Positions 1 to 14,320 of a stretch of DNA of 64,000 bases are shown here, piece after piece. The translations under genes and the position numbers were made by a program. The DNA is from Serinus canaria (lineage: Eukaryota; Chordata; Aves; Passeriformes; Fringillidae). Below the pieces are notes generated by a model, which was not told the DNA's origin, searched no databases, and saw only the letters and a program-made list of their open reading frames with translations. Positions within the stretch are counted from its first letter, which is position 1. The number at the start of each line of letters is the position of its first letter. The stretch is taken from NCBI RefSeq assembly GCF_022539315.1, contig NC_066313.1, positions 39,779,059 through 39,843,058 of the forward strand. The letters are read 5' to 3'.

Positions 1-3000
1 CCATTCTGCCATTCTACCCTTTTCACCCTGGCCTCTGCTATAAAAATGTCCTCTGTATTCACTTTCAGAAGAAGGCAACAGCTCCCATTCCTCTTTTTCA
101 CATGGTAGCTGTGGGATGGAATGTCAACAAAAGACAGGAATTCCTGCAGTGCTCCTGATAAGTTGTTAGAAATGCATTTTTCATCACACTATCTCTGTTC
201 TTATGTCAGCTGAAAAATTCCATTCACGTGTCCCCTAGACTGGGCATTCAGCATTTTCTTTTCTGTACCAGCAGATAGCAAGAAGTGACTTTCACTTACT
301 CCTTCCTCTTTCCTAATCAGGCAGCGTGCACTGATTAGCTTCAGTAACAAAGACCAGCTGCTAGTAATTCAAACTGGTTAGTGAGGGTTAAAGGATTACA
401 GAAAAATAAAATTATAAAGATTATTGGTTCAGAGAAGAAGACTTGCAAAAGCTGTGATGCTAGAAATCCTTGTTCATATTCATGCTGAAAAACTGAGTTC
501 CATAGCTTTGATGTTGCAGAAGATGCCTGGAGATCGTGGCTCAGGTAGGATTACCCAGACCCAGCTGCCCAAACCAAAAATGATCAGAGGAAGGGAGTAC
601 CTTTCTGGCAAAGAATGGGATCCACTGGACAGTGCACCATCAAATCAAGTTCTCTCCAGTTTAGAGAGCATTGTGGGGGCCTGTGTCAAAGGCTTTAGAG
701 AAGCCCAGACAAATGACACCTGAAGCCTTTCCCTTGCCCACTGCTGCAGTCTCTCCACAGTGGGTTGATCAGGCAGGACTTGCCCTGTGTGAAGCTGCGC
801 TGGCTCTCACAAACCACCTCCATATCCTCAGCATGCCTTAGCTAGGAGGACCACCCAAAATGTAAGCAATATTCATCTCATTTTGGAGAATTACTCTGTG
901 ATGGTTCATACTTGCAGATTCATAACCATTAAAAAGCTCATTAAATTACATTGGGCTTAAATCCGAATAGATTCTATCCCTGACTGTTTTAAAATGGTTG
1001 GAGCATCTTCAGCCTTCATTATCATGATATTGGCAAGGCCATGAGACAGTCAGACCAAGGTCTTGGGAAAATTTCCAGCCACATGCTCCTGAACCTTCAG
1101 CAACTTCATTTGTTTATTCCACTTTTCTCTAGCCAGATGTGAAGTGGAATTTATTATATAAACAAATTAGGAGGTATCTGTGCAAAGTGGTGTCAGAATC
1201 TTTCAAGTTAGTAAAAAATCTGGTGTTGTGTGTGGCTTGGTTTCCTTAGCATATAAAATGGAAATTCCAGCCTGAAAGTGAACCATAACAAATGTTCACT
1301 GAACGTTTCACAAAGCTTATGCATTAAATTGAGCTATTGCTTTATGTCTTTTCAATGCAAAATAATTTATAAAACATGTTCAAAGTTGACATAGAAAACT
1401 CTGGCAATGAAAAATACTTCTATTGCTGTCAAATAATGGTTAAAAATAAGGTTTGTGTATTCTTGTTTTTCTTTATTCCTGGATGAGGAAAGAGGAACAT
1501 TGAAGAAATACTTTTCAGCTTTATCTAAAAATGTTACAAAATACTATGAAAGATCAGGATTTTCTCTGAAGGTTGCTTCTCTACAAATAACTACTTGAAA
1601 CTACTCAAATAACTGAATTCAGTTTTTATTATTTATGTTTAGGAAACATCACATGCAACAACTCCTGACTTGTACCTGAACCAAAAGAACAAGTGTTGTT
1701 TCTATGCAACATGAATCCAGCTGATTACCAGAAACTGGAATTCTTCAGATGGAAGAGGATGTTACAACATAACAGATCTACTTTTGGTTATTAGGGAATT
1801 TGACTGAGGCAAAATTTTACATGCATGCACCTAACAAAGTAGGAACTTGAGGTTCACCCATATCCCAGATGAGTGCTCTTACCCATGAAGTAAAGGGCTG
1901 AATCAGCTTCTACTGCCTTTGTGTTAGAAGGGATCAATCTAGTTTTTAATCCTGTTTCACAGAGGACCTAATTCTCACAGCATAAAACTTTGATTTTACC
2001 ATTAAATACAATTACTTTCATTAAGTTTTGTCAATTGCTTCAGTTTCTCTATTTAACATAGAAATGACTAAATGACCCATCTACCTCAGAGTATTCTGTC
2101 TCTTAGCAATGATTATTAAAGACAATATCTAGGGAGAACATGAATTTGGTAAGTTTTTGACTGATGCTGGATGTCTTGACAACCTTCTGTAAGAACCTTC
2201 TGTGCTATTCTACAAGAGATGGTTTAGTTTCTCTATCTTTAATCAACTCCTGCAAGCCTGATTCAATGCCCCATGCCTCTAATACTGTACAGTTTGTCTA
2301 TAGCCTCTTTCCATTCAGTTTCTGATGTACCTTCATGATTTTGCACACCTTAGTTTTATGAAGTTTTTTCTCCTCTTGCCCAAACTCCTAATTTGGTAGC
2401 TGGTCCTTCAATTTAATGATTGAAATTGCCTTCTGGGTACTTTCTTCACTTTCATTCTTTCCTTTCTGAGATCTGGAGAACAAAACTGCACTAAGTTCTC
2501 AAGAACTGGACATGGGGAGTTTTGCTATAGTAGGAAAATTATTCTTCCCATCACTCCCCCCCTCAGCACTTATCCTGATAACTTCCAGTACTTTGTTGAC
2601 TTCTTTTGCCTGCCACTGCCTACTGAGCCATTGACTTCTGAGTGAAGATTTAGTCTTGTAGAGTGCACTCTTTCTTTCATACAGTGGGCTGTTTAAATTC
2701 CAACTCCAGAAGGCAGAAAGAATGTGAGCTAACAGAAACAAGTTTGACATGGTTACAGATTTTTGGTGGCAAAACAACTCCTCTAGAAGTGCACACTGTC
2801 TTCTGACTTAATCACAGCATAAGGATTGTTTTACCTTATGGAGCATTTTTGGCTGCATTGCTTCATTATCATTTACAGGAAAAGAATAAATAACAGGAAG
2901 AAAAGATCAATTTCCCATTCAAAGCTGACATGACCAAAAACCCCATGCGGCTAAACAAACTGTAAGATAAATTATAGGATATATGATGTGCTGCACACCA

Positions 3001-3194
3001 GAGAAATGTGTGGGTTTTTTCTAAAACTGTGTGAATAACTGATGGTTTTGTGCAGTCAGAATAAGAAAAATTAAAAGCCCCAGTGATTTAATGTGAAGTA
3101 TTTTGTGTTTATCTTTCTTGTCAGAAGGAAAAAAACACCCATATTTCATGTTTCCTTAATGAGAGCTAAGGCTTAAGCAAGCCCAGCTTAAATC
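1..3194. other. AT-rich intergenic DNA without a recognised gene
   Basis: Frames are short and show no known domain on either strand; the 99-codon frame at 424-723 has no recognisable motif or clear coding signature. No MMP catalytic or prodomain motif was seen. An old LINE remnant lies at about 2470-2680. Confidence 0.6.
2470..2680 (-). mobile_element. Degraded old LINE remnant, CR1/L3-like, antisense
   Basis: The block reading 'gagatctggagaacaaaact', then later 'tgttgacttcttttgcctgc', follows the order of a widespread amniote CR1/L3-type 3' region (GACC-AAAACTGCAC, then GACTGCC-CTGC...TGAG). It is heavily mutated, and boundaries are approximate. The minus-strand 92-codon frame over it is probably a chance frame. 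Confidence 0.4.
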
Positions 3195-3660
3195 CTTTGG
3201 GTAGTAACTGCAGCTATAAGATCCAGGGAAGTGATCACCCACTCTGCTTGGCACATGAGAGACCACGTCTGGAGTGGTGTGTCCAGACCTGGATTCTTTA
3301 GTGCACAGAGCACCTTATCAAGATGGTCAGGGGCTGGAGCACAGGGAAAAGAGGAAAGGCTGAGAAAGTTGGGTTTGTTCATGCTGGAGAACAGAAGGCG
3401 AAGGGGAAACCTTACTGATATCTTCAGGTACCTGACAAGAAAATGCAGAGAAGATGGCAGCAGACTTTCCCTGGATGTGCTCAGAGAAAGGACAGGAGAC
3501 AATGAAAACAAAACGAAACATTGGAAATTCCACTTGGGTGTTAGGAAAATTTTCTTTGTCACGAGAGATGTAAAATGTTTGAAAGGGCTGAGTTTTGGTG
3601 CTTTGTCCTTGGAGATGTTCCAAATTCATATAGTCAAATCCACGAGTAAAATGGTCTAAT
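3195..3660 (+). mobile_element. CR1 LINE 3' fragment, sense
   Basis: Carries the usual avian CR1 landmarks in order: 'gagaccacgtctggagt', 'aggaaaggctgagaaagt', 'ttcatgctggagaacagaag', 'ggaaattccacttgggtg', 'ccttggagatgttccaaatt'. It has small internal deletions and stops before the extreme 3' tail. The overlapping open frames (142 codons plus, 124 and 100 minus) lie within the repeat and are not host genes. Confidence 0.85.
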
Positions 3661-6600
3661 TAAATTTGAGGCAGTGGTAGCCTGTATTACCTCTCAAGGA
3701 TCCTTCCAAATGAAATTAACCTATATTTCTGCATTTCTTTGAATGATGGTTGTTACTGATCCAGTAGATGATTGGAAAACCTTTCAGAAGGAATCTGAGT
3801 ATTTTATATCTGAGCTGCTGAGAAACAACATTCAGCACATTGCTCTTGGCTTGCTGGCTTTTCTCTAGGATGGATCATGTTTCTTCCACCCTGTTCAGAT
3901 TTGTGAATATTATCAGGTCCACTGAAATTGTATTTTGTAGTGAAAAAAATATTTGTCTAAAATGTTTTTAAGCTCTAAACTTTCTCCAATTTTATAGTAG
4001 TGAGTGAACAATAAAATTCCAAAAACTGAATATTTCACAAGCATTAGATGATTAATCCTCATATATATCTATTACTCAACTAAGCATTTTTTCTGTAGGG
4101 TGTACAGAAATATTGAGAAAGATTGGTCCCTAACTTCAAATTTATCTGACAATTTCATTTATTTCTGACAGTTTGTTAAACATCTCACTTTGGTCCTCAA
4201 ATCCAGATCAACGAAAATTCACTGGTACATGTATAATAGAGGATCCTAAAGCTATTAGTGAAATCCTCAATAAATGCTGATTTACAGACCAATAACATCA
4301 GCAAACTCACTGATAGTCATAGTGCAAATTCTAGTGCTTGATGCTCAAATGAAGTTTGCAAATTAATTCTTCAACAAATAAATACAACAAAAGTGTATCC
4401 ACTGCTATTGGTCTCACAATCATGTAATCACAACATGTTGGTATTCCAGCTCCAAATTAATATCAACTTGACAACCCAAAATATACATATGTCTTTGATA
4501 TATAAAGTTTTCTCCCTTTAAATTCTATGCCAGGCTCTCTATTGATTCGTATGCTTGGCACATTCCTTTGAGAAAAAAAAAAAAAGTCAAAGCTAAAAAA
4601 AGTCCTGAAAATGCTATCTACAAATGCTCTGTGAGAGGGTGAGGCATTCAAAATGGGCTGTTCCTAATTCTTTCAGTCTGAAATGTACATGTGTGGGTGA
4701 GCACCATGCATATGAGTTAGAAAATGACTGGGGACATAAAAGAGTAGGTAGGTTGCCAAAGCCAACATGCTCCTGTTATTGTGCCCACTTTAACTTAAGA
4801 CAATTGAAACTGTTCTTCTGGGATTTGATAAAACTTGATTAATGGTTCTATGAGTTGCCTAATCTATGACTCAAGTCTAAGCCTGAAACTCAGTCAGTAT
4901 TTTTAGATTATTAAAAAATAGGGAGATGGTTGAGGCAGGGAACTCCTTCATCTTGTTTACCTAAGGAATGAAGTGTAAGGTGTTTTTCACAGATACTTGA
5001 AAGCAGAGGTCTGTTCTGTGAGTCACTGGTGGATTTTCCACAATTACTATTAAAAAATAACTAGAAGAATAACAACAAGCAGCTCAATTGCAAAATGACT
5101 TGCAAGTTAAAGAAGGCTCAAATTACCCTCTTCTAAATATTAATTCTTTCTCTTTAAAGCAATACAGATTTAAACTCTGTCCAAGCACAACAGTGTGCTG
5201 TCATTTTTGCAAATACTTTAGCTGAATGATGCATTTGGCATTATATTATTTTTAGTGTTCTTTTTTTTGAAGTCTATGGTTGCAGACAGACACTGCTCTG
5301 AACTTCTAAATTTTTTGCAAAGAGTCAAAATGGTGTTAAAATGTCTGAAAGACGGAGTTAATTTATTCACACTGTATTTTCAGACAACCTATATTGTATG
5401 TATATGGTCAAATGTAACCAACTTTCTCACTTTATCAGAATAGTTCCATAGTTCCAGGGCTCTGATAAATCTAAAACTTTTAAAAATTAAAAATTGTGGT
5501 TTCTAACACATTAAAAATGTGTTTTTTAACACAGTACAATGCAGGCAGTAAGAGCAACATGATATTTATGCAGATATTTAGATGTTTATTCAGAATTATT
5601 TTCTGAAAAATCTGTATCTCTCTCCCTATGATATGACTTGTCTATGCAGACGCTGAATATGTGTCATGGGGAAAATCCGGTTCAGTTTGCCCCAAATGCC
5701 TTTTATCTGGGAACATTCTGTTCAGAGTAATCATCTTCTGTTTCTCTTAATATATTCTGGTGATTCAGCCAAGACATTATTGATAACAGAAGCTGCAAAA
5801 TATTTTAATAAGGGCATTCTTTGCTGATAGCAATGAAGCTGCAAAGATGTTGATTTTCTGAGGAGCTGCTAAATACCAGGGGCTTTTTGTTAGATGTTTG
5901 AGTATTGTCTGACTCAGACTGAAACCAAACCAAAACAAACCATCACAAGGGGTAACATTACTGTCAGTCATCTTTACAGAGTAAGTGGTTAAATTCCGAT
6001 GCAATGACCCCTGTCTTGATCAACAAGGGGCAGACTTCCAGTGGTAAAATGCTGAGCCTTGTACAGCTCAAGCCTAAACCCCAAACCTGAGATGGTAGAA
6101 GTGATAGACACACTAATAGAATGGGCATGGCACAGAGGAAAATTAATAACATTCACTGTAATTATTTACTCCTACTCAACCTGAGTTAATGAAATTTTTG
6201 GCAGCAGTATTGGTAAGAGAGGTCAGACATGCATCCCTCTGAATAAAAGCCAATAATACAACAGTTATGAATAAAACAGTGATTACAGTCTTTATACAGT
6301 GACATCTAATTAAATGGTTAGTTGAGGGGACTTTCCTAAAATGTATTCATCTGCCTTCCACACCATATTTATAAACTCATGAAATTCCCTAATGTGGAAT
6401 GAAAGTTCTCAAGATTATCTCATTTGGCATAAACTTGGATCTTAGACAGGCCTGGGATCTGAAAAATATACAGAGGTGCAATAAGAAAGACCATATTTGC
6501 AAACCAGACAACACCTTATGATTTAGGCATTAAGGACACAAGGCATTCAGATTAAACAGAGGAAAAAAGAAGGTAACTGTGTACACTGTTCATAAAGGGA

Positions 6601-9600
6601 CATAGATTCCAAAATTAATCGGTGTAATTAATTTGGGTGATTTATTTGGATTATTATCATGGCACCAAGAGAGAAAGATTTGATGGAATTACTTCCTCTT
6701 CCTCCTGTGAAAGATTCTGCATATTGTTCCAGCTACAGTCCCAGGCTCAAGCAGAGTTAATCAAACAGCAGTCTTGCTAGTTAATGCACTTATTTTTTCC
6801 CAAAAAAAGAAGACACAGAAGAAAAACTGATTTCTGGGTTTAAACATTTTCCTCACATATTCCTGGTTTCACCTCTTCATTTCTCTTGAAGGACTAGAGC
6901 TTTTTATATGAAATTTTTTACAAACCATTTGTAAGCTGTAATTCACTGCAGATGAGCATGTTAAAAATTAGACTTTTTGAGAAAGATATGGCTCAATAAA
7001 TTTTGCTTCATTAGATATCTGGAGGTAACTTCATAACTAACCCTTTTTTGGTAGAAACCCCTTGCTAAATCAACATAAATCTAATAATAGCAAAAGACAG
7101 TGTAATTGTGTTCCTTGTCTGAAGCCTCTATAAGAAGAATTAATGAGCTTACTAGTGTGAAATTGTTAAAATTAAAGAGGGAACAAAGTGAGGGTAGAAG
7201 GAAACTATGGCCAAAAATTTGGCTTAATGTCTGCAATCCTAGGCATGCTGGAGCTGATGGTCTATATCATATCAGGAAATGAATTTGAAATAAAAGGTGC
7301 AGTAAACATAACACATGATTCACATCTTGGTACTAAACTCAAGACAGCTAGGTATAAATAGAATAAGAAAAAATATTTAATGAAGCAGCAAATCCTGACT
7401 TCCAATGTACCTTGGACTTGTTTGGTTTTGTCCTCAGTTGGAATGACTTCTTGCATTCCAGTGAAGAAATGTTTATTACAAACCAAGATACTTAAAAACA
7501 CTGGATGTGGAAAACCCTGCATCTTACATGCAGCACTAGTCATCACAAATTAATGATAAAGAAAGGAACTATAGCAGTCACATTTGTAGCAGCAGAGCAG
7601 CTGTTAAACACTGCTTGGAAGCTCCTACCTCATAAAACCAGAGATGCACTTACTGCAGCAGAAGTGATCAGGGGGTGTAAATGTACCAGATTCCCTCTCT
7701 CTCTCTCTCTCTAGGTGTGTAGCTCATGAAGGAGCATGAAAACTTCAAAAATGTGGATTCAAGTTTAGCATGTAGGGCCCATAGTTTAAAACCAGTGCAT
7801 GAAATTGCATGTCCATTGAAAAACATTGCTTATAAATAAAGGGATTTGAGCTGTGTAGGTACTGACATCAAGGATGAGCTTCTGTGGCCCAAGGGAATAT
7901 AAAACTATTGAGGTGGAAAGCTGTGCTCAGCCTGTGGTATCTGGGACACAAGTACATGTCAATTATCCCATAGCTGTTTTGGCCAAGAGAATTGGACATT
8001 TTAGGTAAGTCTGAAATTCTTGTCTTGTCCAGATCCTCATGGACATTTTGCCAAATCAAGGGAATGATGTCTCAAAAATTTGCTTGGTAAAAAATAAACT
8101 GAAATGTGGTGGACTTGAAAAAATGCATTAAATATTAATAACATTGTCAGTGCCTTAGAGCTAATGTTACTAGGAATAATAGAGATTTCAAATACTTCAA
8201 TTCTCTATTCCATTAACAGATAATTAAAAAATATAGGTTATATTTTGAGTTTCTGGGCTTGATTCATGGTGGGTGTGGAGGACATTTAATTGTTCTAGAT
8301 AAAACTTGCACATACAACTGCTGATACTTACATTGTTCTACATCAGTCATGAACAGAAGCCCACAAAGAATTTAAGATACCTGGACTGAAAACTGGTGCC
8401 CTGCCCATGTGAGTTACAGGACAAGGTCTTGGATGCCTTCAATGTGTATTATATGAAAACTTGGAAGTGGACAAAGGTAATAGTCTGAAATAGGAGGGAC
8501 ATTTTTCAGAGAGACAAAATTCTACAGAGCATTAGTCTCAACAGCTACACAAGAGAAACATTACTGATTATTAAATAATTTCTCTTCAGATCAGTACTTT
8601 GCCTGTTGGACTTCGGTAAAAATATTTTTTTGCACTTATATAATCCTATATTTCTGTAATGGAAATATAGGATTATATAAGTGATGTAATCACATCTCTC
8701 TGCTGTAAAAACCAAGAAAGAATCACAAGATATAGATACTTTTTCCTGGCTAACATTGCCTTTTTATCTTTAGTCTCCCATTTATAATTACAGTATTTGA
8801 AGTGAGGTTGAGAAATATCTAGATATCTTTCATATCTATATTTTGGAAAAAATATATTAGAAAAAGAAGAGATGATTTACAAACTCATTTTTTGTCTGCT
8901 AAAATAAAAGACAGTTATTCCATCAGTCTTCTTTTTTTTCTTTTTTAATTTCACAAATTTATTTGTAGTAATTTCTTTGGAGTCCTATCAGGATAGCATT
9001 TTCCCCATCGTATATAAGGAGTTATTTTTTCTGGAACAAAATGAAAGACAGTGAGAGTACAGTTTAAAAAAAAAAGAGATTTTAAGATTTTTAGGGCAAG
9101 TTACCTCCCAATGTCATTCCAGCAGCTGCTGCAGAACAGCACCACTGCTGGTTTCCTCCTGCCTGGGGATGATTCTGTTATGTGCAGTTGTGAAGTGTGA
9201 CAGGAAAGAGAAGCTATTTGTGGCTTTCCCATTAATTCAGTACTCATTTTGGGAAGTAAGGAATCAGCAAACTTTATCTTGTTTTCATAAGACCTAAGAA
9301 GGAAGGGAATGTTATTAGGCATTCCGTTAAATTCTTCCTTTATTCTAGCTCTGTTTTTTCCCCTGAATTGCTACACTGGTATTGGCAAAACTATGCAGGG
9401 TGAATTGAAATGATTGAGAAAGCCATCATTACTGAACATCCCTGCCATTCCCCCATGCTGCCCTCAGGAAGTGGAAATTACAGATGTATTACCATATCAG
9501 CTGTAAATAAAATGTTTGCCTTGACATATTCAGCCAGTTAAATAAAAATAATTCAATTTGTGACAGTAGGACGACAACTAGGCAGCTATGTCTTCTTAGC

Positions 9601-10423
9601 AGAAAATAAAGCTAAAGTTATGGCCAGTTGTATTAAACTCAGCCCCAGAAGGAGAGATTTGGAGCAGCTCAGCCCCCTTTGAGCCCAGCTGGCAGAAGCT
9701 TCCAGAAGGTGCTGCTTTTGCTGGGCATGTCACAGGGAGCCTGCAGCCTGAGCCAAACCACAGCTATGGGAATGGCTCAAAGGGCTTCCAGACAGCCTGT
9801 GTGGAAGTCTGTGACCTACTTCTTGCAACACTGCCGTGCACAAACATACTCCCTGCCTAGGGGAGCTCCAGGGTAATTTACAAGAACCATTTCTTGATAC
9901 TTTTATCTTGATTTCCCCTTTTCTGTCCTCTCTTCCTGCTGAGGGTACCAGCCTAGGGTGGCCTCTCCCCAGCCCTGTTGCTCAGTTTTCTCATAATTAA
10001 AAGTGGGAGGAATATATGCCCATCATTCATCCAAATGCACTAAGTTATTCACACACTTCTCTCCAAGGTGCCGTCCCCACAAGAGCAAAAGCTTTTTTAA
10101 ATCCCCCAGTGTCCCTCAGCAGAGTCTGGAAGGCTTTCTTTATGGAAGGTCTTGGTATTCTCCTCGTCATACCCAGAGGACTGAGAGACAGCTCCATTCC
10201 TGGAAAGCCTGAGATGGAGAGAGAGAAACCTGGAAAGAGCAGAACAGTGCTAGAGCATGCAGCAGATCCCTGTGTTCTGACAGGCATCTCCATCATGGCC
10301 ACAGGGCAGTATGCTCCCGAGGGATAGTTCAACTAGGGGAGCCGAAAAGAAACTCATTTTAAGATGTTAACTCATCATAAGATGTTGTACTAGAAGGAAA
10401 TCTGCAAATACAGGTTTCTGTAC
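3661..10423. other. AT-rich intergenic stretch with low-complexity runs and one palindrome
   Basis: I recognise no gene. It holds short A runs (about 4573-4585, 9065-9075), a (CT)9 microsatellite at 7695-7712 and the perfect hairpin at 8633-8683. The open frames are short, overlapping and without known motifs. Confidence 0.6.
8633..8683. repeat. Perfect 22-bp inverted repeat with 7-bp loop
   Basis: The left arm 8633-8654 (cacttatataatcctatatt...) is exactly complementary to 8662-8683, with loop 8655-8661. There is no mismatch in 22 bp. It is AT-rich. It could fold as a short RNA hairpin or cruciform, or be left by a palindromic element or a template switch. Confidence 0.9.
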
Positions 10424-10523
10424 AGCAAGCTTGTGGGTTTGGTCCCTGGCTGGGCCATTCACTTAAGAGTTGGACTTAAAGATTCTTATGGGTTCCTTCC
10501 AACTCAGAATATTCTGTGATTCT
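10424..10523 (+). mobile_element. 5'-truncated tRNA-CR1 SINE (TguSINE-like)
   Basis: Keeps a B-box-like 'gggtttggtccctgg', then 'ccattcacttaagagttgga' and the CR1-type tail 'ccttccaactcagaatattc'. It has the same layout as the full-length copy at 59431-59564 but lacks the A-box end. Confidence 0.75.
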
Positions 10524-13500
10524 GAGAGCAAGGGAGGACATGCATAATAAAAACATAAACCCAAGAGCACCAATTTTTCTTGCAAGGAGCCATGAGAAAT
10601 TAACTAAGCGAGGAAAATTAATTTTTCCTCAATCCCATGGAGTTGTTGTATGTTCTCTTTTATCTTTAGAATGTTATTTTTCTTAGTTTTAATCTACTGT
10701 TGAGCATGGGTTGCTTTCTCTAATCTCCTCTGAGGGTTCTCCAACCTCTTATGAGGGTTTCTCCAACTTCCTCTGCATATCATATTTTTGCTGTGATGTC
10801 TGTTTATGATTCCTGAATATGGTTTGATTCCCATTAGAAGTATCTGAACTTCCAACTGGATTTCTCATTATGAATCTTACAGAAAATTAACTTGAACAAA
10901 TCAATCATAAAAATTGCCTTGAAGTGGCCTGACAGCCCCAAAATCACAGCTACTGTTAAGCCCTGCAGGACATGGATCAAACCTTAGCAAAGGCTTAAAC
11001 ATCACTATGTGGGGGTGAAGATGCTGGACTGTGAGACACGGGGCTGGTGAAGCATTGTGGTGGTATGGCCACATCTGTGCTGTGTGCCCCAGACACGCCA
11101 TTCCTGGTTGTTTAATGGAACAGTGGGGGTCTCCTGCATCTTCTGTGCCCTTTGGGAACAGTCTGAAATATGAGGCTGCACAGCCAATACATACCAGGTA
11201 TGGAATGGAGTCATGTTTTCTGGGCATACCTGTGGGTGTGGTGTGCAGCAGAGCTGCGGATCCTGTTGCAACCTACCTGGCAACTTACTGAGGCTGTGTT
11301 GTACCTCTCCAAGGAATAATCTACTAGAATACCTTCCCATGTTCTTCCATTTTTCACTTCTAACTGACATCTCAAAATCTTGTCCCACTCTCTTGCTGCA
11401 AGATAAATGCCTAATCTGTATAGGGGAGTTAAAAACTCAGTTTGCATGCTGAGCTGGCAGAGGGGTGTGGAGCAGAGACCCAACGTCAGGTCCTGTAAAT
11501 CCTACTCCTAAGAATTGTGTAACTCAGCAGATTTTTGAGTAACAGCATTGGTTTCTAGTCCATTTAGTATGGGTGCTGTAACACAGACTTCTAAATGGCC
11601 CTTGCTGCTTTTTCCTGTTTTCCAAACAAAAGGGTTTTTTTCCTAGAAGCATGACTTTTGCCAAGAATGGTAACCACAAAAATCGCTGTTTACATCAGGA
11701 ATCCAGAGGCACAGACAGCAAGTCTCCCTCTTGTCAGGATAGAGGAGAGAAGAAGTTTGAGGCCCTGGGTTACCTTGGTGGGGAGGTTTGGGTTAGCGTG
11801 GGAAGAGTCCACCACAAGGAACACAACACTAACACTGGTTTTGCTGCTGCCAGTAAAGACCACAGAGTGCCACAGAACAGAACATTTTTTGGCTTGCTTT
11901 TGTTGTTGTACACTAAGGTTTAAATGAAAAATTCACCTTCCTCCTCCAAATAAACTTTGCCCACTTTGAGAATCTTAGTCACTATAAACAGCAGCTGCTG
12001 ACAGTAACCTGAACTAATTACAAAGAAATCGACTTTGTGGAAAAGAGGTAAAACATGCCAACTCACAAAGCATGAAAGGGCAGGAGGAAACTGAGTATGC
12101 TTCTAAATGGTTCTTCAGATTTGTGACATTTGCTCTGCTGTTTAAGTTCCACAATACTGCAGTGGAGAAATCAGGTTTGCACAAATACAAATATGCTGTG
12201 GGTTCAATTCTGCCAGGTGCCCAGCAGCAGAGCTTGCAGGGTGGCAGTGGACCTCCTGCATATGCTAGGAGCAGGAACACAGTATTCTTCACTTCAGAGC
12301 TGAGCTCTGGAATGCTAGGAATAACCCTCTGACTGATCAAAAGAGACTAATTTCAAGTCAATCATAATTCTTCATCCATTTTATTAAAGCCAAAGGATCA
12401 AGCACCTTTATATTCTATAGCCATACCTTTATATTCCTTAATCCACAAAGCACATTCTAGCCCTTCAGCTTTTCATGACATGCAAGTTGCGACCCTTGTA
12501 GTTTCTTCTTCTTTGTTTAGTTGACATCTTCATAACTGAAGTTGCCTCTGATTTTTAAAAGTCCTGTGAAAACCTTTATGAGGACACAGCTTACTTCTGG
12601 ATTTCTTGACTAAAGTATTTCCTTCCTTTCTTTTAATATTTATCACTCAGGTAATGAACTTGACTGCTAAATTCCAATAAGTGCTGCTAGCTAAGACTAC
12701 TAAGTTCCAGTAAATTCCAATAGTGTTTAAATTTCATCCCTTTCATGCATTTATTCTGCTATTTAGTGCTACAGAAGCATTACTATTCTGTTAAAGGCAT
12801 GCAATTATTAATATAAATCATAATTTGTTTATCAAATGAGGTAGAAATTATCCAACTGTGGTGTTTTTTATACAAATTTAAGTAAATAATTATTTCCCTA
12901 TATCTCAAATGTATTATTTTTATAGAACTCTCATGGCTTCTTCCTAAGGAGTTTTACAAGGTTCTCTTGTATACCTTTAAATTTTTTAGGGATCTTTGGA
13001 AGTGAAAAGAAACATAATCATAATTGTCAAGAGAAATTAATGGTGATATAGTGTTTCACCCACTTATGCATAAGTGAAAATGAATACAAAACAAATGCTT
13101 TAAATTAAAATAAAGCTAAAAATTACTCTCAGATCTTATCAACCATTTAGGTCATTACATAGCAACTGTAGCTGCTCTGTATTGTTTGTCACAGCTTTCT
13201 TTTCTCTGCTGTATAGACTATAAATTTGGTTTTGGAAAGAAAGAAGGAGGGAATAAGAATAATTGGTTTCAGAAAATGAGACCGCAAGAAAATCAGGGAA
13301 GTGGTAGATGCAATCTTTTAGGAAAATAGTCCAAGTCTAAGAAAATAATCTAAGAGTGTAGGACAGAGTAGCCTCTAAAATAAGCAAGAAAAACAATATA
13401 AATTGTGCAAAGGCAAACTCTTCTGAAGTAAGACAAAGGTGAAAAGAGGTACCATTATACTCGAAGATAAGCTGAGAATAAGAAGGAATTGAATAAAAGC

Positions 13501-14225
13501 AGAAACACTATTAAGTATGAATATAGAGCAGCAGCAGTAGCATGTGGGCATAAAATGGAAAAGATTAGGGTGAAGACTAAGACATTAAATATTGTTGGGG
13601 GGTCACATAAAGGAACAAGTGTAGATCATAAAATTTAATTAGAAATAAAAGAAAGATGAATGAAAGTTCTTTCTGTTGCTTAGCGGGTGAAAGAGCCATG
13701 TGGAGAAGGGGATCATCCATGTATGAACATCACCATGTGGGAGCACAAGGGGCTGCCAGTGAGACCAGGAATTCCATGTATTTTTATTCAATATTTGCAC
13801 CAAAAGATGCATGGAAGAATGGGGATTATGACAGCATGTGTTTATACTTGTTCTAGATGGCTTTCTTTGTCAATGAACTTGACCCTCTTTCTCTAACTTT
13901 CTCTTTTTTGGCCATTTGTTTATTTGCTCATTTTGTTTTGGGGTTTTGTTTGTTTAAGGCTTTTTATTGGCTTATTTTTGTTTTGTACAAGAATGTATTT
14001 CTTTGCTGTTGAAGGTTCAGGAGCTATGCATAGTAAACACTTGAGGTGCTGCAGGATTAGGCAAAATCATGAGCACCTTTGTGTCTAAGCTTCCCCACAA
14101 TTATGCATGGATGAGCAGGCTATAGGAGCAGCAATGTTGTTCCAGCTACTCCTGGAACATGCTGCCTTTGTTTTTCTGTGATACAACCTAAAACATTAAC
14201 AAGGCAGTATATGATATCTGGGAAA
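10524..14225. other. Intergenic DNA without a recognised gene
   Basis: Overlapping frames between 10901 and 12340 on both strands encode no recognisable domain and overlap each other antisense, which is typical of chance frames in moderately GC-rich sequence. Small A/T-rich runs only. Confidence 0.55.
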
Positions 14226-14320
14226 TTACAAAATCATTAAGGTTGGAAAAAGACCTCCAAGACCATTCAGTCCAAATTTTCATTGAACAACACCTTGTCA
14301 ACTAAACCATGGCTTCCTCA
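14226..14320 (-). mobile_element. CR1 LINE 3' end, antisense
   Basis: 'aatcattaaggttggaaaaa' followed by 'gacctccaagaccattcagt' is the reverse complement of a CR1 3' tail (…GGTCTTTTCCAACCTTAATGATT). The element is truncated and diverged. Confidence 0.75.

Noticed and set aside
3231..3659. 142-codon plus-strand frame and its minus-strand shadows
   Set aside because: They fall inside a recognisable CR1 3' fragment and are not host genes.
10901..12340. Cluster of 80-127-codon frames on both strands
   Set aside because: Mutually overlapping and antisense to one another, without known motifs or splice structure I could support.
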